In this document: piece after piece, positions 17,579-27,641 of the stretch | Layout of the letters: each line of letters starts with the position of its first letter | Position numbering within the stretch: the stretch's first letter is position 1 | Source of the DNA: Alteromonas mediterranea DE | GTDB taxonomy: Bacteria > Pseudomonadota > Gammaproteobacteria > Enterobacterales > Alteromonadaceae | Assembly: GCF_000020585.3 (NCBI RefSeq) | Contig: NC_011138.3 | Coordinates: 3,017,596 to 3,081,595 of the forward strand | Reading direction: 5' to 3' | Length of the DNA: 64,000 bases | The notes under the pieces: generated by a model | Told to the model about the DNA's origin: nothing | Database searches by the model: none | The model's input: the letters and a program-made list of their open reading frames with translations, nothing else | Position numbers and translations under genes: made by a program

Positions 17579-18652
17579 GTGAACGTAGACACAACACTAA
17601 AATTAGTTCCACTTAACGAGCGAAATGTATCAGACTGGAACCGGTACGTTTCTTCTCACCCCTTCGCAACGCCTTACCACAATGCAGCATGGCAGCGCGT
17701 ATCCGAAAACGTATATGGGATGCAATGCGAAGGCATGCTCGCCATTAACGAACAAGACGGTCGTATTGTGGGTGTCGTTCCAGCGGTAAAATTAACATCG
17801 TGGATACTAGGTGAAAGGCTATGCGCCCTTCCTTATTGTGATGTAGGTTTTCCTTTGGCTGACTCGCCTGATATTGAAGCCTATTTACTCGCTCATTTAA
17901 AAGAAAAGCACGTTAACGCGAAGTACTTTGAAGTTCGGAGTTGTCATGCGCAACAAACCGCAGACAATAGCTTTCTAGCGGGTAAAAAAGTGCAAATGCG
18001 CTTACCGTTACCTGACAGTAGCGACATTTTGCTTAAATCGTTTAAATCGAAATTGCGCAGCCAAATAAAAAAAGCCGATAAGAATGGATTAACGTCTAAA
18101 GGCGGTAACTCTCCTGAACTTGTAAGTGATTTTTACACAGTGTACGTGACAAATATGCGTGATCTCGGTTCACCTGCACATAGTTTAGAATGGTTTTTAA
18201 ACATAGCGCGTGGCTACAATACTGCTTGCTATATTAGTGTGGTTTACCACGACGACGCGCCAATAGGCGCAGGCATTGTGCTTAAGAATAACAACAAAGC
18301 ATCTATACCGTGGGCGTCAACAGTGCGCGAATTTAATAAGTTAGCGCCTAATATGAAGCTTTATTGGAATGTACTGGCGCATTGCGCAGACAATGGTATT
18401 CGCGAATTTGACTTTGGACGCAGCACGTTCAATGAAGGTACATTTAAATTCAAAAAGCAATGGGGCGCAGAGCCTTATCTTCTCGATTGGTATCACTATC
18501 CGCGAAGCAATGTTGTAAATCAACAAGAAGCGGCTTCTAATAATGGAATGAAAGAATCGATAAAAGCGATGGCAGAACGAGTGTGGTGCAAGCTGCCACT
18601 TCCTCTCACTGTTGAGATAGGTAAAAGAATAAGACCGCATATTAGCTTATAG
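17579..18652 (+). CDS. FemAB family XrtA/PEP-CTERM system-associated protein
   Basis: The 357-residue protein matches the exosortase-associated FemAB family (TIGR03019): 'HPFATPYHNAAWQRV' near the start, 'SFKSKLRSQIKKADKNG' at the centre and 'FDFGRSTFNEGTFKFKKQWG' at the C-terminus, the GNAT-like second half. Members are predicted to transfer an aminoacyl or acyl group to the EPS precursor. Translation starts at GTG 17579, 14 bp after the deacetylase gene. The asparagine-synthase-like amidotransferase follows within 12 bp, a pairing conserved in XrtA loci. Confidence 0.88.
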   Translation: MNVDTTLKLVPLNERNVSDWNRYVSSHPFATPYHNAAWQRVSENVYGMQCEGMLAINEQDGRIVGVVPAVKLTSWILGERLCALPYCDVGFPLADSPDIEAYLLAHLKEKHVNAKYFEVRSCHAQQTADNSFLAGKKVQMRLPLPDSSDILLKSFKSKLRSQIKKADKNGLTSKGGNSPELVSDFYTVYVTNMRDLGSPAHSLEWFLNIARGYNTACYISVVYHDDAPIGAGIVLKNNNKASIPWASTVREFNKLAPNMKLYWNVLAHCADNGIREFDFGRSTFNEGTFKFKKQWGAEPYLLDWYHYPRSNVVNQQEAASNNGMKESIKAMAERVWCKLPLPLTVEIGKRIRPHISL

Positions 18653-18664
18653 GGAAACAATATT

Positions 18665-20563
18665 GTGTGTGGAATAGCAGGGTTCAGTTTACTTAACCAC
18701 CCCGAGGGCAATGAGGCATCTTTGGTAAAAATGGGTAACGCCATCTACCACCGAGGACCCGATGCAGGCGGCACTTATATCGACGATAGCGTAGGCCTTT
18801 GCCATAGACGTCTTAGCATCATTGACTTGTCCGAAGCCGGCAATCAACCTATGTTTTCCGGCTGTGGTAATTACGTCATTGTGTTTAACGGCGAAATATA
18901 CAACTTCCTTGAGTTACGAGAAACGCTAGAACAAGAAGGCGTGGTCTTCAATTCTCACTCAGATACCGAAGTTATCCTGGCCCTGTATAAAAAAGAAGGC
19001 GTAGAGTGTATCCATCGTTTGAACGGGATGTTTGCATTCGCTTTGTGGGACAAACAACAAGGTCAGCTATTTATTGCCCGTGATCGCTTAGGCAAAAAGC
19101 CGCTTTACTACTTTAGTAAAGATGGCCGGTTTGCGTTTGCCTCTGAAATCAAAGCGCTCCTAACCTTAGAGAACATTCCGCGTAAAATTAGGCTGGATGC
19201 CGTTTACGATTTTTTCGCATACCAGTATGTCCCCGACCCCAAGAGTATATTTGAAGACATTCACAAACTGCCGCCAGCGCATTACATGTTAGTAACCAAA
19301 GATGGCATTAAACAGCGTCAGTACTGGGATTTGAGCTTTACCCATACTTCTAGTGATTCAATAGAAGACAATAAGGACAAACTGCTCTCTTTGCTTAACG
19401 AGACAACTCGTCAACGCATGATAAGTGATGTTCCACTCGGTGCATTCTTGAGCGGCGGTGTGGATAGCTCTGGTGTAGTTGCCCTAATGGCCAACAATAG
19501 CGACAAGCCAGTTAAGACCTGTACCATTGGCTTTGATAACAAAAAATACAACGAAGCAGAATTTGCAAAAGAAATTGCGCAAAAATACAACACCGAACAC
19601 CATGAATTTACAGTCCATCAAAATGTTGCTGATCGGCTTGAAGAAATAGCACAATACTTTGATGAGCCCTTCGCCGACCCCTCGCTGGTGCCCACATTTT
19701 TTGTATCTGAATTAGCCCGTAAAGAAGTTACAGTTGCCATTGCAGGTGATGGTGGTGATGAAATGTTTGCTGGTTATGAAAAATACGCCATTGATGACAT
19801 TGAAAAAAAGTTAAGGGATAAGTTTCCAAAAAAAGTTCGGGAAAAACTTTTTCCACCTTTAGCTAAGTTAGCTGGCACAATCCCTTTAAACATAGCAAAA
19901 AGAGCCAAATCGCTGTTAAATAGCTTAAGCCAGTCACCTGCCATGGGCTTTTACATCACGAACAGCCAAATGACCGACGAAACCTGGAGCAAACTTGTTA
20001 AACCCGACGTAGCGCGAGCGCTCGGAAATTATCATCCTAGTCGTATTACTCTTGATAAATATGAGGAGGCGGATGGTCCAGACCACTTAAGCAAGCTGCT
20101 TTACACTGATATTAAAACCTACTTAACTGGTGGAATTTTAGTTAAAGTAGACAGAATGAGTATGGCTAATCACTTGGAAGTTAGGGCTCCATTACTCGAC
20201 TACCAAATTGCAGAATTCGCTGCTTCTATTCCTTCAGAACAAAAGTTTAACGAAGGAATAAAAAAGCGCATTTTGAAAGAAGCGCTCGTTCCGTTTATTC
20301 CAACCGACCTCCTTCACAGAAAAAAAATGGGCTTTTCTGTTCCACTAGCACAGTGGTTTAGGGGGGAGTTAAAACTGCTCTCAGAAAAATTCATAGTTAA
20401 TGCAGATTATGGGGTTTTTGAATACTTGGAAAAAAGTGAAGTTATGAAGCTTTGGCACGAACATCAGTCTAGCAAACACGACCATGGTAGTATTCTATGG
20501 AGCATACTCATGTTTCAAATGTGGTTTAATCGCTATATACCTCAATCGGAGAGCATCCAATGA
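18665..20563 (+). CDS. XrtA/PEP-CTERM system amidotransferase (asparagine synthase-like)
   Basis: The 632-residue enzyme has an N-terminal glutaminase domain starting 'MCGIAGF' with Cys2 as nucleophile, 'YHRGPDAGG' and 'CHRRLSIIDLS', and a C-terminal synthetase domain with the PP-loop 'SGGVDSS' at about 263-269. This is class-B asparagine synthetase layout, matching the exosortase-associated amidotransferase (TIGR03108). It probably forms an amide on a uronic acid or amino-acid substituent of the EPS rather than free asparagine (inference). The start is GTG 18665. Its end overlaps the next glycosyltransferase start (ATGA). Confidence 0.9.
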   Translation: MCGIAGFSLLNHPEGNEASLVKMGNAIYHRGPDAGGTYIDDSVGLCHRRLSIIDLSEAGNQPMFSGCGNYVIVFNGEIYNFLELRETLEQEGVVFNSHSDTEVILALYKKEGVECIHRLNGMFAFALWDKQQGQLFIARDRLGKKPLYYFSKDGRFAFASEIKALLTLENIPRKIRLDAVYDFFAYQYVPDPKSIFEDIHKLPPAHYMLVTKDGIKQRQYWDLSFTHTSSDSIEDNKDKLLSLLNETTRQRMISDVPLGAFLSGGVDSSGVVALMANNSDKPVKTCTIGFDNKKYNEAEFAKEIAQKYNTEHHEFTVHQNVADRLEEIAQYFDEPFADPSLVPTFFVSELARKEVTVAIAGDGGDEMFAGYEKYAIDDIEKKLRDKFPKKVREKLFPPLAKLAGTIPLNIAKRAKSLLNSLSQSPAMGFYITNSQMTDETWSKLVKPDVARALGNYHPSRITLDKYEEADGPDHLSKLLYTDIKTYLTGGILVKVDRMSMANHLEVRAPLLDYQIAEFAASIPSEQKFNEGIKKRILKEALVPFIPTDLLHRKKMGFSVPLAQWFRGELKLLSEKFIVNADYGVFEYLEKSEVMKLWHEHQSSKHDHGSILWSILMFQMWFNRYIPQSESIQ

Positions 20564-21666
20564 AGGTATTACACGTTACATATGATATGCGTATCGGCGG
20601 CACTGAGATGGTTATTAAAAATATTATCGAGGGTAATACCGACCCAGATGTTACGATGTCGATATTTTGTATTGAAAAGCCGTTGGGCCCTTGGGGCGAA
20701 GATTTACAAAATAAAGCCATTGCTATCCATACTCTATCGCGAAAAGAGGGTTTCGATTTCTCAGTTATCCGCTCTTTAAGAGAAACCATAAAAGCTAATA
20801 AAATTGATATTGTACATTGTCATCAGTACACCCCGTGGGTCTACGGTGCTTTAGCAGCAATTGGAACGTCGGCCAAAACAATATTTACAGAGCATGGCCG
20901 CTTTTACCCTGACAGCTCTAGCTGGAAACGCCGTGTCGTTAACCCATTTCTTGTCCAGCTTACAAGTGATATCACTGCTATATCGGAAGCTACAAAACAA
21001 GCTCTCTGCAAATATGAGTTTATACCCGAGAAAAATATTCGCGTGATCTACAATGGCATCAAAGCACTTACCTCATCACCTTCTCGCTCCTCCAAAGTAC
21101 GCCTTTCTCTGAACATTACTGAGAGCCATATTGTTTTTGGTACAATTGCAAGGCTCGATCCAATCAAGAACCATCGAATGATGATAGAAGCCTTTAAAAA
21201 AGTTAATTTGGAGTTCCCTGACACCAAATTACTTATCGTAGGTGACGGCGAGGAAAGAGGAAATATTGAATCGCAAATTAAGCAGCTATCTTTAGAAAAA
21301 GACGTAATCCTTACTGGCTACATTAAGAACCCTAGCGACCACCTTGAATGCATCGATGTTTTTCTATTGTCATCTTTTAGCGAAGGGACATCGATGACAT
21401 TACTTGAAGCGATGAGTTTTTCAAAGCCTTGTATAGTGACTGATGCTGGCGGAAACCGCGAGATAATAAAAAATAAAGAGAATGGCTTTGTATCAGAGAA
21501 TGACAATGAGTTTCAATTTAGTCAGGCAATGAAATGCCTACTAGAATCTCCACATTTAATTAAACGTTTTGGAGAGAATGGAAAACTTCGCTTTTGCGAA
21601 AATTTCGTCTCCGGCACTATGGTTGAAAACTATAAACAGCTTTACAAGAAAACACTCAATAGATGA
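20560..21666 (+). CDS. Glycosyltransferase family 4
   Basis: A 368-residue GT-B enzyme with 'YDMRIGGTEMVIKNI' at the start, 'DIVHCHQYTPWVYG' in the acceptor domain, 'FGTIARLDPIKNHRMM' opening the donor domain and 'SSFSEGTSMTLLEAMS' carrying the EX7E region. It is coupled by 4-bp overlaps to both the amidotransferase upstream and the sulfotransferase downstream. It is a cytoplasmic-face retaining transferase in repeat-unit assembly; the sugar is unknown. Confidence 0.88.
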   Translation: MKVLHVTYDMRIGGTEMVIKNIIEGNTDPDVTMSIFCIEKPLGPWGEDLQNKAIAIHTLSRKEGFDFSVIRSLRETIKANKIDIVHCHQYTPWVYGALAAIGTSAKTIFTEHGRFYPDSSSWKRRVVNPFLVQLTSDITAISEATKQALCKYEFIPEKNIRVIYNGIKALTSSPSRSSKVRLSLNITESHIVFGTIARLDPIKNHRMMIEAFKKVNLEFPDTKLLIVGDGEERGNIESQIKQLSLEKDVILTGYIKNPSDHLECIDVFLLSSFSEGTSMTLLEAMSFSKPCIVTDAGGNREIIKNKENGFVSENDNEFQFSQAMKCLLESPHLIKRFGENGKLRFCENFVSGTMVENYKQLYKKTLNR

Positions 21667-22694
21667 AAAAATTAATCAAGTCAATAATTGTCAATATTTT
21701 AATAAAGACGCTAGAAGACAGAGCTGTTCTTCAATCTATTCGTTCAAACGGCCCCAAGCGCGTGAGAACTTCAATACCTTTTGACAATAAACCCTCACCT
21801 TACCTTATTCAGAAACCTTCTAAACACTTAAAGGGGGAAGGTGTTATCTTTATAACTAGTCGTTTTCGGAGTGGATCAACGTTACTTTGGAATTTGTTTC
21901 GTAATATTGAAGGCTGTACGAGCTATTATGAACCTTTCAATGAGCGTAAATGGTTCGATGAAGAGACAAGAGGGAATCACGTTGATAAAACTCATGTTGG
22001 TGTTGACGATTATTGGCACGAGTATAAAGAGCTATCAGACCTTTCAAAGTTCTATGACGAAAAATGGATTCACAAACAAATTTACATGGATGAAAAGTCA
22101 TATAATCCAAACATGGAGCATTTCATAGACTGCATTATTGAAAATACGAAAGGAACACCAGTTATGCAGTTTAATCGCATCGACCTTCGATTACCTTGGA
22201 TCAAAAAGCACTACCCAAAAGCTAAAATAATTCACCTATACCGAAACCCAAGAGATGTCTGGGCTTCTTTTTTAACAAACAAGAAAGTAATGACTGCTTC
22301 GAATATCGAATCAACCTACGAAGATGCGTTCTACCTAGACGTTTGGTGTGAAGACCTCGCCGACTTTTACCCTTTTCTAGACCCAGCAGTAACTCGTCAT
22401 CCTTACCAAAGGTTTTATTATCTATGGAAGCTTTCATACTTGTTTGGTACTGAATGGGCCGACCATTCCGTGTCTTTTGAAGACTTGGCTTATTCCCCGC
22501 ATGACTGCATCCAAAGCATGTTCAATAATTTAGGTCTAAATGGCGATATCAACGAGCTCTCGAAAGTTATTCAGCCCCCGCCCCAACATAAGTGGAAAGA
22601 ATTTGCTAAAGATGAATGGTTTTTGGAACATGAAAACCATTGCGAATCGAACTTATCGTTATTTTTTAGTCAAAAAAACTCTGGTAAAGAATAA
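21663..22694 (+). CDS. PAPS-dependent sulfotransferase
   Basis: The 343-residue protein has the 5'-phosphosulfate loop 'SRFRSGSTLLWNL' at residues 66-78 and the 3'-phosphate motif 'IIHLYRNPRDVWASF' in the middle, the two PAPS-binding marks of carbohydrate sulfotransferases. No signal peptide is clear, so sulfation would happen in the cytoplasm on the lipid-linked unit. It sits inside the glycosyltransferase operon with overlaps on both sides. This is the first of three sulfotransferases in the window, pointing to a sulfated EPS. Confidence 0.88.
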   Translation: MKKLIKSIIVNILIKTLEDRAVLQSIRSNGPKRVRTSIPFDNKPSPYLIQKPSKHLKGEGVIFITSRFRSGSTLLWNLFRNIEGCTSYYEPFNERKWFDEETRGNHVDKTHVGVDDYWHEYKELSDLSKFYDEKWIHKQIYMDEKSYNPNMEHFIDCIIENTKGTPVMQFNRIDLRLPWIKKHYPKAKIIHLYRNPRDVWASFLTNKKVMTASNIESTYEDAFYLDVWCEDLADFYPFLDPAVTRHPYQRFYYLWKLSYLFGTEWADHSVSFEDLAYSPHDCIQSMFNNLGLNGDINELSKVIQPPPQHKWKEFAKDEWFLEHENHCESNLSLFFSQKNSGKE

Positions 22695-23998
22695 TGAAAG
22701 ATAAATTAATCGAGATGATAAAGTACGACTACAACAAGGCCAAAGTTGTTTTTTTACCGCTTATTTATTTGGCAAATTCATATTATGTTAAGCAAAGGCC
22801 TAGTAAGTATTTATCATTTTTATCCACGGTTTTTAGACTGAATTGGCCCGGAACTTTTAACTTTTGCGTTAGAAAGGTTAGAACAAACTTTTTAGTAGGA
22901 AAAGAAAACTCGTTACCCAAAGAGGTTCTTGAGGATTTTTTAAGCAACATCCAAAATATTGAACGATATAAGAGGTTTCTTGATGAACCACAAGCAATGA
23001 TGCCATCAATAATTACAGTGATAGCCCCTGCGAATGCAAGCTCTAAAGGCGTAATAATTATTGCTTACAGCTATTATTTTTTAATTTTTCTCAAATCGTT
23101 TGATTTCCAAGAGGTAGCAAAAAAATACCATATCGTATTAGAACCAAGCTGGAATGGGCTTTGTGAAGAGGCAATCTTAGCTTTTGCCCATTTAACCTCT
23201 CCTGTCTTCGTTATGGCTTACGAGCAAAGAGATTATAAATTTCTACAATCGATAAACGCCAATATTGTCCCTGTTAAGTTGAGTGCTAACTGGTGGATAA
23301 ACCCTAAGATGTTTGGGGCTAATTGTACGGTAGAGCGTGATATCGATGTAATAATGATAGCTGCATGGGCAAAGTTTAAAAGGCACCAAGAGTTTTTCAA
23401 GGCGCTCAAAAAAATTAAGGCAAAAGGGAATAAGCTCAAGGTTGTATTAGTCGGGTATCCAAACGATTTAGAGATAGAAGATATCAAGCGGCAAGCTGAA
23501 GAATATGGCGTTCTAGATTGGTTGGAGTTCCATCAGTGGATCTCGCCCTCAGAAGTATCTTCGCTTTTATCCCGCTCAAAAGTAAATGTTCTCTGGTCTC
23601 GTTTTGAGGGTTTAAACCGCGCCATTATCGAAGGAATGTGTTGCAATACTCCGTGTATTGTTAGGTCGGGTTTCAATTTTGGTATGCAGTACCCATATAT
23701 TAATGAAAACACTGGCAAGTATTCTAGCGAAACATCATTGAGCGAAGATATTCTAAATACAATAAACAACTACAAACTTTATGAACCAAGAAAATTTATT
23801 GAACAAAACCATAACTGCTTCATTGCGGCGCGTATTTTAGCCGACACTATCAGTCAGTATGACAAAGACTTCGAAAGGGAGAACTTGGTTACCAAAACGA
23901 GTGAACTTAACGGTATGCAATACATATGCGAGCAAGACGAAAAACGTATGAAGGCTGACTATAACTATCTAACAAGCCTGATAAAAAATAAAGTGTAA
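22694..23998 (+). CDS. Glycosyltransferase family 4-like
   Basis: A 434-residue protein whose N-terminal third has no obvious motif; the C-terminal half has 'DVIMIAAWAKFKRHQEFF', 'KVVLVGYPND' and 'WSRFEGLNRAIIEGMCC', the donor-sugar domain of GT4 enzymes including the EX7E region. The long N-terminus (residues 1-100) is rich in aromatic and basic residues and may touch the membrane. The start shares a base with the sulfotransferase stop (TAATG), so the genes are coupled. Confidence 0.8.
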   Translation: MKDKLIEMIKYDYNKAKVVFLPLIYLANSYYVKQRPSKYLSFLSTVFRLNWPGTFNFCVRKVRTNFLVGKENSLPKEVLEDFLSNIQNIERYKRFLDEPQAMMPSIITVIAPANASSKGVIIIAYSYYFLIFLKSFDFQEVAKKYHIVLEPSWNGLCEEAILAFAHLTSPVFVMAYEQRDYKFLQSINANIVPVKLSANWWINPKMFGANCTVERDIDVIMIAAWAKFKRHQEFFKALKKIKAKGNKLKVVLVGYPNDLEIEDIKRQAEEYGVLDWLEFHQWISPSEVSSLLSRSKVNVLWSRFEGLNRAIIEGMCCNTPCIVRSGFNFGMQYPYINENTGKYSSETSLSEDILNTINNYKLYEPRKFIEQNHNCFIAARILADTISQYDKDFERENLVTKTSELNGMQYICEQDEKRMKADYNYLTSLIKNKV

Positions 23999-24005
23999 GC
24001 GTTTA

Positions 24006-25133
24006 ATGAAAATTATATTTATAGCAAACTCTGAGAAAATGGGTGGTGGAAATAAATCCTTAATATCTATATGTAGATCGCTAAGAGAGCGCGGCGATAT
24101 TCCAATTGTGTTCGTTCCGGCTGAAGGCAGACTTTCGATGGAGTTAACAAAGTTGAAAATTAGATACCAAATAATACAAACTCGATTTTATGATAAGCCA
24201 TCAGCACGTATAGCTTGGATGTTTGCAAAAATATTGCTTTTGCTTGTCAAGGAAAGGCCAAACCTAATCCATGCAAACGATGTTTACTGCTATAAATATT
24301 TTTCATTAGCAGCAAAGCTGCTAAATATACCTATACTATGTCATTTTAGGCACTTTATTAGTGGAAACATAGGCGAGTATTTATTAGATGTTCCTCCTAC
24401 GTTATGCCTGTTTAATAGTGAATACAACCTCAAACGAACTCTTGCACTGAATCCCACCTTATTTGACGAGTCGCGTTCGATGGTCTTGTATAACTTTTTC
24501 CACGAAAAAGAATACTATCCACATAATGATGAATCTTCGTTCAGAGAGCTTTTCAACATTAAAAGCGACGTTTTTCTGATGTTGGTTATTGGAAATATCA
24601 ATCCAGGTAAAGGTCATTTGGACCTTGTAGCAGCAGCTCGAAGCTTGCAGCTAACCGGTTTTTTTGCGAGCTATCCCAACGTTAAATTTGTCATAGTCGG
24701 CGAAGACGTCACCAATTCAGGCATCGCTACAGAAATGCAAGAGCAGATTGAAAAAGCTAAATTAGCCGAATACTTTATTTTCACGGGTTTTGTAACTAAC
24801 ACAAAACCGGCATTTGCTGCATCAAATGCTGTTCTTATTCCTAGTATTGAAGAGCCATTTGGACGTGTTGCGGTAGAGGCTGTATTGGCACGCAAGCCTG
24901 TTGTTGCCAGAAACAATAGCGGGTTATCCGAGATATTGTCACCATTAAATGCCCCTGTGTTAACGGACGATGACAGTATAGAAAGTCTGACTCGAGCCAT
25001 AGCGCTTAGAGTGAAAAAAGAAGCAAAAGAGAGTTTGCTAGAGAAGGATGCGCAAACAATCTCTCTGCGCTTCTCTGAAGAAAACCAGTTTAATCGCTTG
25101 GTCAATTCAGCTTATCTACCTCATGCAAGGTAA
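24006..25133 (+). CDS. Glycosyltransferase family 4
   Basis: A 375-residue GT-B enzyme: 'SEKMGGGNKSLISICRSL' near the start, 'NLIHANDVYCYKYFSL' in the first domain, 'LVIGNINPGKGHLDLV' in the second and 'IPSIEEPFGRVAVEAVLA' with the catalytic glutamates. It closes the long plus-strand operon. Its last 32 bp overlap the 3' end of the opposing glycosyltransferase gene, so there is no room for a terminator between the two operons. Confidence 0.88.
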   Translation: MKIIFIANSEKMGGGNKSLISICRSLRERGDIPIVFVPAEGRLSMELTKLKIRYQIIQTRFYDKPSARIAWMFAKILLLLVKERPNLIHANDVYCYKYFSLAAKLLNIPILCHFRHFISGNIGEYLLDVPPTLCLFNSEYNLKRTLALNPTLFDESRSMVLYNFFHEKEYYPHNDESSFRELFNIKSDVFLMLVIGNINPGKGHLDLVAAARSLQLTGFFASYPNVKFVIVGEDVTNSGIATEMQEQIEKAKLAEYFIFTGFVTNTKPAFAASNAVLIPSIEEPFGRVAVEAVLARKPVVARNNSGLSEILSPLNAPVLTDDDSIESLTRAIALRVKKEAKESLLEKDAQTISLRFSEENQFNRLVNSAYLPHAR

Positions 25134-26193
25134 CCTTTGACTTAATCTCCGTTACTAAAGGACGTATCACCCTATTCCAATCGTACTTCTTGGCTTCTTC
25201 TAGCGTCTGCTTCCTTTTCTCAATCCAATGTTCGTGGGTATATTTGTCGGATAGCTCTTTGAGAGTACTAGTAAGTGAACGTGAAGAATTAATATCAAAG
25301 AGTTGTCCAATATTGTCATTCTCTTTAATCATTTCTGAAAAGTAAGGCAGTCGACTTGCAACAACAGGTGTACCAACAGTCCAAGAAGCTAACAACGCTC
25401 CACTTGTTGTTATGTCTTTATACGGCAACAGCGAGATATCAGAAATAGCTAAAAACTCGTTAAATTCAGTGTCTGTTAGGTTTTTACTCACTAACCTTAC
25501 CCTATCACCTAAACCGTAGTTAGTTATCCGTTCGGCCAGTAAGGCTAAATATGCTTTGTCTTTACAGCGCCCAGCAATCAAGAGTTGCGCATTCTCGACA
25601 TTTCTTAAAGACTCTAGTGCCAATTCGTGTCCACGGTTTGGTCGAATTTCGCCAACTAAGCCAATACATATTTGCTTTTCCTTAATACCAAACCTTTTCT
25701 TTAATTTCGTGTTGTCTTCGACCGGTATAAAAGTTTTATTGAAGTTTCCATGATAAACAATGCACACCTTAGCTCTCGTCATCATTGAACTTTCTATCCA
25801 CTTTTTAGACCACTCACTGTGGCATGCAACAATGTCAGAATAAAAACAGAATAGGCGAACACCAACCCAATCAGCCCAAGTGACTCTGCCGTGAGGCTTG
25901 TGGTTATGTACGGTCCAAACGATCACTTTGCCCAATCGCTTCGCTCTTTTCATGAACCGTAACATGCCAATTATGGACTTTAGTTGCTGAAAAAGCGTAC
26001 CACCTTCCCAAAAGCGCTCTATCCAATGAAAGTGAATGACACTTTCTTTGGAAGCCATAAGTGCTTTGTCAGTAAATTCATGACCAATCTTTACCTCAAA
26101 ACCGTTTTTTTCAAGCGCTTGAGCCATTGCTTTTTGGTATGCATGCCAATTAGTCGCGGGGTAAAAGCCTATTAGAGGGCGATTCACAATCAA
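25102..26193 (-). CDS. Glycosyltransferase family 4
   Basis: A 363-residue enzyme with 'VIHFHWIERFWEGGTLF' in the first domain and 'CIGLVGEIRPNRGHELAL' then 'LLPYKDITTSGALLASWT' in the second; the latter replaces the more usual EX7E context and recalls GT4 enzymes of the mannosyl or galactosyl type. It ends the minus-strand operon that starts near 36136 and overlaps the opposing gene tail. The start overlaps the flippase stop by 4 bp. Confidence 0.83.
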   Translation of the reverse strand: MIVNRPLIGFYPATNWHAYQKAMAQALEKNGFEVKIGHEFTDKALMASKESVIHFHWIERFWEGGTLFQQLKSIIGMLRFMKRAKRLGKVIVWTVHNHKPHGRVTWADWVGVRLFCFYSDIVACHSEWSKKWIESSMMTRAKVCIVYHGNFNKTFIPVEDNTKLKKRFGIKEKQICIGLVGEIRPNRGHELALESLRNVENAQLLIAGRCKDKAYLALLAERITNYGLGDRVRLVSKNLTDTEFNEFLAISDISLLPYKDITTSGALLASWTVGTPVVASRLPYFSEMIKENDNIGQLFDINSSRSLTSTLKELSDKYTHEHWIEKRKQTLEEAKKYDWNRVIRPLVTEIKSKVTLHEVDKLN

Positions 26194-27641
26194 CCTTTCC
26201 TTGCTACTTTTAATATAAGAGGTTTACTCAATTGTAAGACTTCACCCCATAAAGGGTGCTTAGTCGACCATACTCCTACCAACCAAGTAATCACCAGAAT
26301 CGGTCCCATTAGAACTAAACTTAAATAAGCCGGAAGTGCTCGATAATCCAATATAAAATCCCCGACAGTGGCAACGCCAAAGCACATTGCGGTTAACATG
26401 ACATTTTTAAACATCGCTTTCGAAAAAGTAAAAATCGAAAGTCCAGTCGCGAAATAGACTGCTATTGAACCCACAACAAAATCAGCAAAGCCAACGAAGG
26501 CCATCGCCCATGCCACATACTTGAGACCATAAGGGTAAGCGAAATATACAAGGGTTAGTGTTAGCGTAAACAGAACTAATTGCTTAAGCAGCATAACTCT
26601 TTCTTTGTGAACCGCCATCAGCAGTTGTGGAGAAAAATTATGAACAAGCCGTAAAATGGCCCAAATTGATAGGATAGCGGCTAAGGGAACCGTGTCTAAC
26701 CACTGCTCTCCAAATAGCAGCATAATAATTGGGTAACTCATGACACCAGCGGCAGCAAGAATTGGCCAGCAAACCCCACCCATTAAAAGGCTCGCTCGAA
26801 TATACGCCTCTTTCATATTACCACCATCTCTGTTGACCCCAGACAAATAAGGTAATACCACGGGCCATACGCCAGAGGATATGAGAGTAGTGATAAACTG
26901 ATAAAACCCCACACCTCGAGAGAAAAACGCAACTTGTGCGGTGGTTCCAAGCTTACCGATCACTAGATCTGGCGCATTTGCATCAAACCTAGCAAGAAGG
27001 TTAGTCATTGACGAGTAAAAGCCAAATTTGAAAATAGGTTTTAAGCCCTTAAAACTAGGAATAAACCTAGCAGCAGAAGGGCGAAAGATATAAACGAGAA
27101 TTGCTTCTACCAATGAACCGAACAGAAGGCCCCATGCTAGCCCCAAAATACCCAACCCCATTAAAACTAAAACAAGAGAGGCAAGAAAACGACTGACTTC
27201 TGTCAAGATATTTACTTTGACAAGCTTGTCAAATTGCAAGTTTCTCGAAAGCAAAGAGGTGGTTACACTTGTGAAAGGTGCAAATATAAAATTGAGTGAC
27301 AATATGTAAAAAACGGGAGCAACTCGCGGCTCGTCAAAAAACAATGATAAATAATTAGAAGATGCAGCAAGAGAAAGGCCCAAACCCCAAGAGAAAATAA
27401 TAGATAGCCCTACTCCACTTCGTACCTTAGCTTCTGTTAGTTCTTTTTCTCTAATCAAGTAGCTTGTTGTCCCCATGAGTTTTAACTCTGAAGCTATTAA
27501 CACCACCGCTCCTGCGATGGCATAAACCCCAAGCTCGTCCGGAGTTAATAAACGAGCCATAATGATTACGTTTACAAAGCCAATTATCTTTAAAAGATAT
27601 TGAGATATAGCAGATAGTATTACCGAATTACGAACGTTCAA
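26190..27641 (-). CDS. Wzx-type oligosaccharide flippase (MOP superfamily)
   Basis: A 483-residue membrane protein with about 12-14 hydrophobic helices. The 'ARLLTPDELGVYAIAGA' segment after the first helix is the typical start of WzxC-like polysaccharide transporters. It would move the undecaprenyl-linked repeat unit across the inner membrane. It sits between two GT4 genes with 4-bp overlaps at both ends. Two further flippases are at 44613-46094 and 57614-59095, so more than one repeat unit may be exported from this island. Confidence 0.9.
   Translation of the reverse strand: MNVRNSVILSAISQYLLKIIGFVNVIIMARLLTPDELGVYAIAGAVVLIASELKLMGTTSYLIREKELTEAKVRSGVGLSIIFSWGLGLSLAASSNYLSLFFDEPRVAPVFYILSLNFIFAPFTSVTTSLLSRNLQFDKLVKVNILTEVSRFLASLVLVLMGLGILGLAWGLLFGSLVEAILVYIFRPSAARFIPSFKGLKPIFKFGFYSSMTNLLARFDANAPDLVIGKLGTTAQVAFFSRGVGFYQFITTLISSGVWPVVLPYLSGVNRDGGNMKEAYIRASLLMGGVCWPILAAAGVMSYPIIMLLFGEQWLDTVPLAAILSIWAILRLVHNFSPQLLMAVHKERVMLLKQLVLFTLTLTLVYFAYPYGLKYVAWAMAFVGFADFVVGSIAVYFATGLSIFTFSKAMFKNVMLTAMCFGVATVGDFILDYRALPAYLSLVLMGPILVITWLVGVWSTKHPLWGEVLQLSKPLILKVARKG

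Noticed and set aside
24671..25105. 144-codon minus-strand frame inside a GT4 gene
   Set aside because: It is antisense to intact donor-domain motifs and has a Ser/Ala-rich shadow composition.
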